Source: an uncultured Eubacteriales bacterium
GTDB taxonomy: Bacteria; Bacillota; Clostridia; TANB77; CAG-508
DNA: 22,462 nt
Assembly: GCA_902766085.1 (NCBI GenBank)
Contig: CACXCH010000100.1
Span: 1 to 22,462 of the forward strand
Direction: 5' to 3'
Shown here: positions 16,032 to 22,462 of the stretch, piece after piece
Layout: the number at the start of each line of letters is the position of its first letter
Position numbering within the stretch: the first letter of the stretch is position 1
Translations under genes and position numbers: made by a program
Notes under the pieces: model-generated
Database searches by the model: none
What the model was told of the DNA's origin: nothing
The model's input: the letters and a program-made list of their open reading frames with translations, nothing else

Positions 16032-16898
16032 ATGAAGAAGAATGTTGTTGTAATTGATGGAAATAAATCTGAAAAAATGAGAACAAAATCTGTTATAGCA
16101 ATTGTCTTGATTGTTTTAGCTATTTTTTTACTGTATAATGTGGTATTAATATACGTTATTAATAAAAATTTTGCTGATGAGGTTTCTGAATTTTACAGAT
16201 TCAATGCTAATACAATTTTTAGCATTGATAAGATATTTTTTTATAGTAGTGCTGGAGCAACAGAAAATGCTGAAAAAAGAGCGATTTGGAATTTGGATTT
16301 ATATCAATATACTGATATTGCTATTTACATAAATAATAAATCTGATGATAAACTAACAAATGAAAATTCAATAAAGGAACTCTATATTGATAATATAAAA
16401 TTTGGAAATGTTCAGTATGGGACTCCATCATTGTATTATAAAAATATTAACGAATTTGGAAAATGCATTATCAAAGTTGACGAGGATTCTGAAAGTGATG
16501 AAACAACTCAAAGCATATCAGATAAGCTAGATTATTTAATTGTTAATGACGGAGAGCTTGACTATTCAAAGCCACAAATGTATGCTGATTGTTCTAGTCC
16601 AATAACGTTAGAATATGTTAACAAAGATATTAAAGAAAATCAAATTATATCTGATATTTCGCAAAATTTAACATATAATGGTAGTCTACTAAGGCAAAGT
16701 TCAATAATTTTATCAACAATAGAAAATTATGTATCATTTACAATTCACTTAACAAATCAATATGATCAAAAATTTATTGCAAATGTTTACTTAGATATAC
16801 CATTAGAAGATACAATTACAGGCGAAACTATATATGATGGAAGCTTTACAAAAACGATTGAAAAGGACAATTATATAAAATTTTACAGATCAGAATAG
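16032..16898 (+). CDS. Unknown protein with one N-terminal membrane anchor
   Basis: I do not recognise this 288-residue protein. Residues 1-17 are polar and basic (KNVVVIDGNKSEKMRTK). About 19-44 is one strong hydrophobic segment (SVIAIVLIVLAIFLLYNVVLIYV), giving a signal-anchor with the rest outside the membrane. The remainder is rich in Asn, Asp, Tyr and Ile and predicts beta structure (IAIYINN, KELYIDNIKFG, YVSFTIHLTNQYD, KFIANVYLDIPLED). There is no lipobox, LPXTG or catalytic motif that I can see. It begins 24 bases after the 6S terminator with AGGAATGG as the ribosome site, and prmC follows after 58 bases. It could be an envelope or coat-associated protein; nothing in the sequence assigns a function. 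Confidence 0.85.
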   Translation: MKKNVVVIDGNKSEKMRTKSVIAIVLIVLAIFLLYNVVLIYVINKNFADEVSEFYRFNANTIFSIDKIFFYSSAGATENAEKRAIWNLDLYQYTDIAIYINNKSDDKLTNENSIKELYIDNIKFGNVQYGTPSLYYKNINEFGKCIIKVDEDSESDETTQSISDKLDYLIVNDGELDYSKPQMYADCSSPITLEYVNKDIKENQIISDISQNLTYNGSLLRQSSIILSTIENYVSFTIHLTNQYDQKFIANVYLDIPLEDTITGETIYDGSFTKTIEKDNYIKFYRSE

Positions 16899-16956
16899 CA
16901 AAAGATATTCAATAATGTAGAAAAAAAGTAAAAATTTTTCTAAAGTAGGTATATAT

Positions 16957-17784
16957 ATGAATTTAAAAGAAGCTTATGAATATGCAAAACAAAATAAAAT
17001 TGAAACTAATCAAACTAGAATTTTGCTTAAATACATTTTGAAGGATAAATTTAATTTGTACTTAGCTGAAACTTTGCTAAGTATTGAAGAAGAAACTTAT
17101 TTTAAAAATTACATAAATCAATTAAAGGGTGGCAAGCCAATACAATACATTACTCATGAGCAATATTTTTATGGCGAAAAATTTTACGTTGATGCAAACG
17201 TGCTTATTCCACAGCCAGATACAGAAATTATCGTAAATGAAGCTATAAAACAAATACAGAATATAAAAAAGAAAAATATAAAAATTTTAGATTTATGTAC
17301 AGGCTCTGGAGCTATAGCAATTTCTATACTTAAATGTGAAAATGAACAGAGAAAAAAACAACATAATGTTCAAATGTATGCTTCAGATATTAGCAAAGAG
17401 GCAATAAATATTGCATACAAAAATGAGGAAAACATATTAAAAGAGCACACTATAAAATTTATCCAATCTGATATGTTTGAAAATATAGATAAAAAATTTG
17501 ATATAATTGTTTCAAACCCTCCATACATAAGAAAAGATGTAATTAAAACACTTCCTATTGACGTTCAAAAAGAACCACATATTGCCTTAGATGGTGGAAA
17601 TGACGGACTAAAATATTATAGAATTATTGAAAAAAATTATAAAGAATACTTGAATGATAAGGGAATAATACTACTCGAAATTGGCTATGACCAAAAAGAA
17701 GAGGTACAAGAACTATTTAAAAATTCAATCTGCATAAAAGATTTTGCAGGGAATGACAGAGTAATTATGTTGCAACTTCAATAG
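16957..17784 (+). CDS. prmC: Release factor glutamine methyltransferase PrmC (HemK)
   Basis: PrmC methylates the GGQ glutamine of release factors RF1 and RF2 using S-adenosylmethionine. The N-terminal helical domain is followed by NVLIPQPDTE (81-90), the SAM-binding stretch DLCTGSGAIA (112-121) and the catalytic NPPY (187-190). Length of 275 residues is typical. The usual partner prfA is not next to it here. ATG 16957 has only a weak AGTAGG site. The last six codons lie in the left arm of a 22-bp inverted repeat whose other arm is 135 bases downstream. Confidence 0.94.
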   Translation: MNLKEAYEYAKQNKIETNQTRILLKYILKDKFNLYLAETLLSIEEETYFKNYINQLKGGKPIQYITHEQYFYGEKFYVDANVLIPQPDTEIIVNEAIKQIQNIKKKNIKILDLCTGSGAIAISILKCENEQRKKQHNVQMYASDISKEAINIAYKNEENILKEHTIKFIQSDMFENIDKKFDIIVSNPPYIRKDVIKTLPIDVQKEPHIALDGGNDGLKYYRIIEKNYKEYLNDKGIILLEIGYDQKEEVQELFKNSICIKDFAGNDRVIMLQLQ

Positions 17785-17940
17785 ATAATAGTTATAAAAC
17801 CTTAAATTCAAAAATAAACGAAAACTTTTTTCGAAAAATACTCTTGAACTTTCGTTCAAATCGCCGTATTTTTCTCAAAAAGTATTGTTTATTTTTTCAT
17901 TACAAATTAAAGTATTATTATTGAAGTTGCAACATAATTA
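17762..17940. repeat. Nested long inverted repeat spanning the end of prmC (contains dispersed repeat copy 2)
   Basis: The outer arms are 22 bases each and perfectly complementary (17762-17783 and 17919-17940). The left arm covers the last codons and stop of prmC. Inside are AAAAATAAAC (17810-17819) with GTTTATTTTT (17887-17896). A 17-base arm (17825-17841) matches 15 of 17 positions of 17866-17882. A central hairpin TTGAAC-TTTC-GTTCAA closes it (17844-17859). The left half from 17806 repeats the copy at 1652. The whole segment could fold into one long hairpin and would also end prmC transcription. Confidence 0.75.
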
Positions 17941-18001
17941 CTCGTAAAATATAAAAGTTTATAGGTAACTTAAAAACTAAATATATATAAAAGGATGATG
18001 A

Positions 18002-18841
18002 ATGAACAGTTTTTCTTCAGATGTAAAAAAAGAATTAAGTCAAATTAATAATTTATCTAAAAAAGAATTAGTAAAAGCTGAATTGATGGGGTATATTTTA
18101 ACAGGCATATCAGATAATTTTACGACTCAAAGTGAGTATAATATAAACCGTTTTGCAAAATTGCTTACTAATGCCAAAATAGATGACTTTAGTATAAGCA
18201 TCAGTGGAAAAAATTATACTATTAAAACGAAACACAAAATAGAAATTGACAAGAGTGTAAAAGATATTAAAGATCAAGAAGAAGAAAGGGCGGTTGTGCG
18301 TGGCGCTTTTATGGGGGCAGGCACGATTTCAAAACCAAACAGAAAATATCATTTAGAAATTGTTTTTAATAATGAAGAAAATGCAATGTTTATAAAGGAA
18401 ATAATTGATAAGCAAAATATCACATCAAAGATAATAAATCGAGAAAAAAAATATGTTTTATACATTGAAGATGGAGAAATGATTTCAGAATTTTTGGCTT
18501 TTATTGGTGCAAATAAAAGTGTACTTAATTTTGAAAATGAAAGAGTACTAAAAAATGTTAGAAATAATGTTAATCGATTAGTAAATTGCGAAACTGCTAA
18601 TTTGAGCAAAATTGTTACATCATCAGTCAAACAAATAGAAGATATAAAATATATTAAATCTAAGAAAAAGTTTAATAATCTTTCAGAAAAGGAACAAGAG
18701 ATTGCAAATTTGAGAATAAAAAATCCAAATATGTCGTTGCAAAATCTTGGAAAAATGCTAAATCCACCAATAAGTAAATCTGGAGTAAAGCATAGGCTAG
18801 AGGGAATTCAAAACTTTGCAGAAGAATTAAGAAATAAATAA
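18002..18841 (+). CDS. whiA: WhiA-family DNA-binding regulator
   Basis: WhiA is a DNA-binding protein related to LAGLIDADG homing endonucleases. In Firmicutes it affects cell division and chromosome segregation, and in actinomycetes sporulation. The 279-residue protein opens SFSSDVKKELSQI. It contains AVVRGAFMGAGTISKPNRKYHLEIVF (two arms joined in my reading, about residues 97-122), corresponding to the LAGLIDADG-derived core. It ends in a helix-turn-helix region with LRIKNPNMSLQNLGKML and PPISKSGVKHRL. AAGGA lies six bases before ATG 18002. The usual neighbours rapZ and yvcK are absent here; hemW follows after 28 bases. Confidence 0.94.
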   Translation: MNSFSSDVKKELSQINNLSKKELVKAELMGYILTGISDNFTTQSEYNINRFAKLLTNAKIDDFSISISGKNYTIKTKHKIEIDKSVKDIKDQEEERAVVRGAFMGAGTISKPNRKYHLEIVFNNEENAMFIKEIIDKQNITSKIINREKKYVLYIEDGEMISEFLAFIGANKSVLNFENERVLKNVRNNVNRLVNCETANLSKIVTSSVKQIEDIKYIKSKKKFNNLSEKEQEIANLRIKNPNMSLQNLGKMLNPPISKSGVKHRLEGIQNFAEELRNK

Positions 18842-18869
18842 GAGAGTAAAACAAGGAAAATTCAAAAAT

Positions 18870-20027
18870 ATGATGGACAAAAATAAAACAAGAAATATTG
18901 GAATATATGTACATATACCTTTTTGCATTAGCAAATGCTATTATTGTGATTTTACATCTTATACAAATAAGCAAGAATATATTGAAAAATATATAAAATG
19001 CGTAAATAAGGAAATAGAATATGAAGCAAAAATTGCAAGAATAGTTACCACGATATACATTGGAGGGGGGACCCCATCATCGATTGATGAAAAATATATA
19101 GCAACTATTCTTTCTACAATTTACAAAAACTATAAAGTAATCGACAATGCGGAGATTACAATAGAAGTTAACCCAGGAACTTGCACACTAAAAAAATTAA
19201 AAGCGTATAAAAAAATGGGAATTAATAGATTAAGCATAGGTTTACAATCAGCTAATGACAATCTTTTAAAAGAAATAGGAAGAATACATAATTTTGATGA
19301 TTATAAAAAAACTATAGAATATGCAAAAAAGGCCGGATTTAAAAATATCAGTACAGATATTATTATCGGTTTACCAAACCAAACAATATATGATGTTGAA
19401 GACACATTAAACAAGTTAATAGATTTAGAAATAAAGCATATATCAGTTTACTCACTAATAGTTGAAGAAAACACGAAAATGAATGAATTGATTAATAGCA
19501 ATAAGTTAAAACTTCCAGATGATGAAATAGAAAGATATATGTACTGGTTTGCAAAGAGAAAACTAGAGGACAATGGTTTTATACATTATGAAATCTCAAA
19601 TTTTGCACTTCCAGGATATATGTCAATTCATAATATGGACTGCTGGTCTCAAAAAAAATATTATGGATTTGGAGTGGCAGCTGCATCATTCATTGGAAAC
19701 AAAAGATTTACAAATACAAATAGTATAGAAACTTACATAAAGAATATCGAAAATGGAAAATTTTTAGCAAATAGAAACATAGATGAAGTTTTAAATGATG
19801 AAGATATGCAAAAAGAATACATTATGTTAGGACTTAGAAAAATATCAGGATTTAACATATATGATTTTATAAAAAAATTCAATAAAAATCCACTATTAGA
19901 ATATGACAAAAAATTTGACAAACTTTTTAAAGAAAAATTAATTGAAATAGACTATGGAGACTTAAATATAAAATTAACAAAAAAGGGATTAGACTTTGCA
20001 AATATAGTATGGGAAGAATTTGTATAA
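18870..20027 (+). CDS. hemW: Radical SAM heme chaperone HemW
   Basis: HemW resembles oxygen-independent coproporphyrinogen oxidase but acts in heme delivery; older databases call it HemN-like. It has HIPFCISKCYYCDF with the iron-sulfur ligands C19, C23 and C26, then IGGGTPS (64-70), TIEVNPGT, NRLSIGLQS, STDIIIGLPNQT and the C-terminal HemN-type domain with KEYIMLGLRKISGFN. Length of 385 residues is usual. Start is ATG 18870 (ATG 18873 is also possible). It is 18 bases upstream of the U32 gene, so the two are probably cotranscribed. Confidence 0.92.
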   Translation: MMDKNKTRNIGIYVHIPFCISKCYYCDFTSYTNKQEYIEKYIKCVNKEIEYEAKIARIVTTIYIGGGTPSSIDEKYIATILSTIYKNYKVIDNAEITIEVNPGTCTLKKLKAYKKMGINRLSIGLQSANDNLLKEIGRIHNFDDYKKTIEYAKKAGFKNISTDIIIGLPNQTIYDVEDTLNKLIDLEIKHISVYSLIVEENTKMNELINSNKLKLPDDEIERYMYWFAKRKLEDNGFIHYEISNFALPGYMSIHNMDCWSQKKYYGFGVAAASFIGNKRFTNTNSIETYIKNIENGKFLANRNIDEVLNDEDMQKEYIMLGLRKISGFNIYDFIKKFNKNPLLEYDKKFDKLFKEKLIEIDYGDLNIKLTKKGLDFANIVWEEFV

Positions 20028-20045
20028 AAAAGAAAGGAAGAAAAG

Positions 20046-21284
20046 ATGAATAACAAACCTGAATTACTGGCACCTGCCGGATCATTTTCAAAAGCAAAAT
20101 CTGCATTTCAATATGGAGCTGATGCAATTTATTGCGGGACTGGCTCTTTATCATTAAGAAGCAGAGCAGATGTAAACGATGAAGATTTAAAGAAAACAAT
20201 TGAATATGCTCACTCAATAGGAAAAAAAGTATACACTACTATCAATATTTATGCTCCAGATAATATGTACAAAGATATAGAAAAACAAGTAAAAATGCTA
20301 AAGTCAATAAATGTAGATGCAATAATTGCTTCTGATGGAGGAGTAATTGACCTAATAAGAGATATTGCACCAGAAATACCAATACATATAAGCACACAAG
20401 CAAATTCTTTGAGTGCACATAGTGCAAACTTTTGGTATAAAAATGGTGCAAAGAGAATAATTTTATCTCGTGAAATGAATAAAGAGGATATTAAAAATTT
20501 GATAAACAATATTCCAAAAGACCTAGAAACAGAGATGTTTATTCACGGAGCAATATGCTGGGCTTACTCTGGAAGATGCTATTTGAGTGACTATATGGCA
20601 GGAAGAAATGCCAATATAGGAGATTGTGCTCAAAGCTGCAGATGGGCTTATAATATGTATATAGAAGAGGCAAACAATCCTGGAAATATTATGCCTGTTG
20701 AGGAAGATGAGAATGGCACATATATCTTGTCTTCAAAAGATTTATGCCTAATTAAAGAAATCCCTGAAATCTGTGAAATGGGTATAACAAGCTTAAAAAT
20801 AGAAGGAAGACTAAAATCTGAATATTATGTTGCAAGCATAGTAAATGCATATAGAAATGCAATTGATGATTATTACTCTGCACCTGAAAAATATGATTAT
20901 AAAAAATATCTAAAAGAGATAGATAAAGTTAGAACAAGAGAGTTAACAACGTTTTTCTTTAATGATAAAAACAATCGAGATTTTCAGGATTTTTCAGCAA
21001 AACAATACAATCAAGAGTATGAATATGGAGGAATGGTACAAGAATACAATGAAGATAAAAGCACGGTAAAAATTGGTAACAAGCTATTAGCTGGTGATCA
21101 ATTAGAAATAATCATCCCACACCAAATAAAACCGGTTGAATTTATATGTGATAAATTATGGGATGGTGAAACAGATGAAGAAATAGACCATATAAATCCA
21201 GGAGTTTTAGGACAAACTGTAAAGATGCACTTGCCAATAAAGTGCAATCAGGGATACATTATCAGAAGAAAAAAGCAAATTTAA
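20046..21284 (+). CDS. U32 peptidase-family protein (probable tRNA hydroxylation factor type)
   Basis: The 412-residue protein opens PELLAPAGSFSKAKSAFQYGADAIYCG, the standard start of the family. It contains the U32 signature EMFIHGAICWAYSGRCYLSD followed by NIGDCAQSCRW. Cysteines C171, C178, C194 and C198 are the set proposed to bind an iron-sulfur cluster in U32 proteins. Relatives include collagenase-annotated proteins and TrhP/YrrO, needed for 5-hydroxyuridine at tRNA position 34, and RlhA for 23S rRNA hydroxylation. A tRNA or rRNA modification role is more likely than proteolysis, by family knowledge. The later part (TSLKIEGRLKSEYYVASIVNAYR) is also typical. AAAGGAAG precedes ATG 20046. 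Confidence 0.9.
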   Translation: MNNKPELLAPAGSFSKAKSAFQYGADAIYCGTGSLSLRSRADVNDEDLKKTIEYAHSIGKKVYTTINIYAPDNMYKDIEKQVKMLKSINVDAIIASDGGVIDLIRDIAPEIPIHISTQANSLSAHSANFWYKNGAKRIILSREMNKEDIKNLINNIPKDLETEMFIHGAICWAYSGRCYLSDYMAGRNANIGDCAQSCRWAYNMYIEEANNPGNIMPVEEDENGTYILSSKDLCLIKEIPEICEMGITSLKIEGRLKSEYYVASIVNAYRNAIDDYYSAPEKYDYKKYLKEIDKVRTRELTTFFFNDKNNRDFQDFSAKQYNQEYEYGGMVQEYNEDKSTVKIGNKLLAGDQLEIIIPHQIKPVEFICDKLWDGETDEEIDHINPGVLGQTVKMHLPIKCNQGYIIRRKKQI

Positions 21285-21690
21285 TTAAAAATAGCTACTA
21301 GTTAATGTTCTTAAAATTTAGAATATACCAAAGCATAATATTTAATGGCTCGTAGACTTGCTGTTTTGAACGACTCCACTAGATGTGACAAACAAAAATT
21401 ATAAATAATTTTTGTTTGCACTTTCTAAGGAACGTTCAAAAATTTCGCCCTACGTTAACACTCCGGTTGATCGCTGAAGGCGCGTCTTACTCGCCTATTA
21501 AATATTATGCTTTTAAGCTTTTCTACCTTAAAAAACATCAATCTATAACTAAAAATGAATTGCTAAAAACATTTATATAAATGGAAAAGCTCAAAATAAA
21601 AAAAGATTAATCTAGTACATATTAAAAGGGTCAGGCACGCGAAATTTGTCTTACGCATATAATTATTTTGTAAGTAAATGGAGGTGCGAA
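21285..21690. other. 406-base gene-free region before sigK
   Basis: Holds the palindromic element at 21330-21513, then about 175 AT-rich bases leading to the sigK ribosome site (GGAGGTG, 21680-21686). A CATATAAT at 21656-21663 matches the SigE -10 consensus but no matching -35 stands at the right distance. No open frame or tRNA seen. Confidence 0.55.
21330..21513. repeat. 184-bp palindromic element with 17-bp perfect terminal inverted repeats
   Basis: The ends AAAGCATAATATTTAAT (21330-21346) and ATTAAATATTATGCTTT (21497-21513) are exact reverse complements, extendable by GGC/GCC past one bulge. Nested inside are TTTTGAACG (21364-21372) with CGTTCAAAA (21433-21441), and a central 14-bp perfect stem CAAACAAAAATTAT (21389-21402) with ATAATTTTTGTTTG (21405-21418). 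The right half between the stems (about 21445-21495) is clearly richer in G and C than its surroundings. It could be a miniature inverted-repeat element, a structured RNA, or a regulatory hairpin. Confidence 0.65.
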
Positions 21691-22333
21691 TTGAATGGAG
21701 TACTAGTAGCTTTTCCAAAGAGCCTTAGCATCGATGAAGAAAAAAAGTATGTAAATTTAATGGAAAATCGGAGATGAAAAGGCTAAAAATATTTTAATAG
21801 AGCATAATCTGAGACTTGTTGCACACGTTTGTAAAAAATATGCATCATCTAATGTTGAACAAGATGACCTAATATCAATAGGCTCAATAGGATTAATTAA
21901 AGGGGTAAATACATACAACCCAGAAAAATCAATAAAACTATCTACATACATTTCAAAATGCATAGACAATGAAATACTAATGTACTTTAGAACCAAGAAA
22001 AAACAAGATAAAGAAGTGTACCTAGAAGATCCAATAGGCAAGGACAAGGACGACAATTGTATAACACTTAGTGACATTCTAGAAAATGATGAAAAAAACA
22101 TTGACGAAGAACTGGACTCAAAAATAAAAACGAAAAAGCTATATGATAGCATCGAGAAAAAATTAAAACCTAGAGAAAGAGAAATAATTAAATTAAGATT
22201 TGGACTTAATGGGGAAAGCCCAAAAACACAAAGAGAAATTTCAAAAATGCTAAATATTTCAAGAAGCTATGTTTCACGAATAGAAACAAAAGCAATTGAA
22301 AAACTAGCAGAAGGATTTAAAGAAAAAAGCTAG
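21691..22333 (+). CDS. sigK: RNA polymerase sporulation sigma factor SigK, interrupted by a +1 frameshift
   Basis: SigK drives late mother-cell gene expression in sporulation. Frame 1 runs from TTG 21691 after a GGAGGTG site: MNGVLVAFPKSLSIDEEKKY, then VNLMEN, and stops at TGA 21775-21777. From 21770 the next frame continues the homology without a gap: GDEKAKNILIEHNLRLVAH, DLISIGSIGLIKG (region 2), KCIDNEILMYFR, YLEDPIGKDKDDN, and region 4 with TQREISKMLNISRSYVSRIE, ending at 22333. One surplus base lies at or just before 21769, next to an AAAA run (21764-21767). The joined protein would be about 213 residues, close to mature SigK. No pro-sequence is present. It could be an assembly indel, a fresh mutation or recoding. 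Calling the gene from ATG 21980 alone would miss half of it. Confidence 0.82.
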
Positions 22334-22349
22334 ACAAAACTAGCTTTTT
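22324..22349 (+). terminator. Intrinsic terminator of sigK
   Basis: AAAAAGCTAG (22324-22333) and CTAGCTTTTT (22340-22349) form a perfect 10-bp stem with loop ACAAAA. The left arm overlaps the final codons and stop of sigK, and the right arm supplies the T run. Confidence 0.75.
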
Positions 22350-22374
22350 ATGCTATTATAATAAAGTAATTTAT

Positions 22375-22461
22375 GCAGATGTGCTGAAACTGGTAGACGG
22401 AACAGACTCAAAATCTGTCGCAAGAAATTGCATGTGGGTTCGATTCCCACCATCTGCACCA
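22375..22461 (+). tRNA. tRNA-Leu (anticodon CAA)
   Basis: Full cloverleaf: acceptor GCAGATG/CATCTGC, anticodon stem ACAGA/TCTGT with loop CTCAAAA (anticodon CAA, 22409-22411), long variable arm GCAA-gaaa-TTGC typical of class II leucine tRNAs, T arm GTGGG-TTCGATT-CCCAC, and encoded ACCA. It reads UUG codons. A TATAAT at 22357-22362 lies upstream, without a clear -35. Confidence 0.95.
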
Positions 22462-22462
22462 A

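Noticed and set aside
21330..21513. CRISPR array or tRNA-like structure
   Set aside because: The repeats are inverted and nested, not direct and regularly spaced, and no cloverleaf forms.
21656..21663. SigE promoter for sigK
   Set aside because: CATATAAT fits the -10, but the only ATATT-type -35 (21619-21623) is about 32 bases away, too far.
21980..22333. Short sigma factor gene starting at ATG 21980
   Set aside because: Clear SigK homology extends upstream in the same frame to 21770 and then in the adjacent frame to 21691, so 21980 is an internal methionine.
21691..22333. Skin-type recombination element splitting sigK
   Set aside because: The two frames abut with one surplus base; there is no intervening DNA and no recombinase gene in the window.

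Overview
The window is AT-rich DNA from a low-GC, endospore-forming Firmicute of the Clostridia type. Evidence for this is an intact spoIVA, a sigK-type sigma factor gene, whiA, the rimP-nusA-infB-rbfA-nrnA-truB block, a Firmicutes-style 6S RNA, AAGGAGG-type ribosome binding sites and strong TTGACA/TATAAT promoters. Genus cannot be fixed from sequence alone. Nearly everything is on the + strand; only spoIVA is on the - strand.

Layout. 69-1550 (-): spoIVA, spore coat basement ATPase. 1551-1869: divergent intergenic region with a palindromic repeat and a good promoter. 1870-3937: a UDP-sugar pyrophosphorylase of the eukaryote-like UDPGP family, followed by a left-handed beta-helix acyltransferase-like protein; together they look like a two-gene substitute for bifunctional GlmU. 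4017-5668: a compact RiPP locus with its own promoter, a 57-residue Cys-containing precursor, an attenuator-like hairpin, a radical SAM maturase with an N-terminal PqqD-like domain and a reduced SPASM region, and a closing hairpin. No transporter or protease gene is present. 5690-7366: an ABC-F ATPase. 7475-14788: promoter, structured leader and the translation/RNA block rimP, nusA, infB, rbfA, nrnA, truB; the usual ylxR and ylxQ between nusA and infB are absent. 14816-15766: a membrane-anchored GT2 glycosyltransferase. About 15815-16008: 6S RNA. 16032-16898: unknown membrane-anchored extracytoplasmic protein. 16957-21284: prmC, whiA, hemW and a U32 peptidase-family gene. 21285-21690: 406 bases without a gene, carrying a 184-bp palindromic element. 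21691-22333: sigK, interrupted by a +1 frameshift near codon 26. 22375-22461: tRNA-Leu(CAA).

How the parts relate. Most genes are housekeeping (ribosome biogenesis, translation, cell-envelope precursor supply, release-factor methylation). spoIVA and sigK both belong to the mother-cell sporulation programme. The accessory content is the RiPP locus, whose arginine codon use (CGT, CGG and CGA alongside AGA/AGG) differs from its neighbours. The other unexplained layer is intergenic palindromic DNA: three related copies of a short repeat (near 1652, 13714 and 17806), a 179-bp hairpin that includes the end of prmC, and the 184-bp element at 21330-21513.
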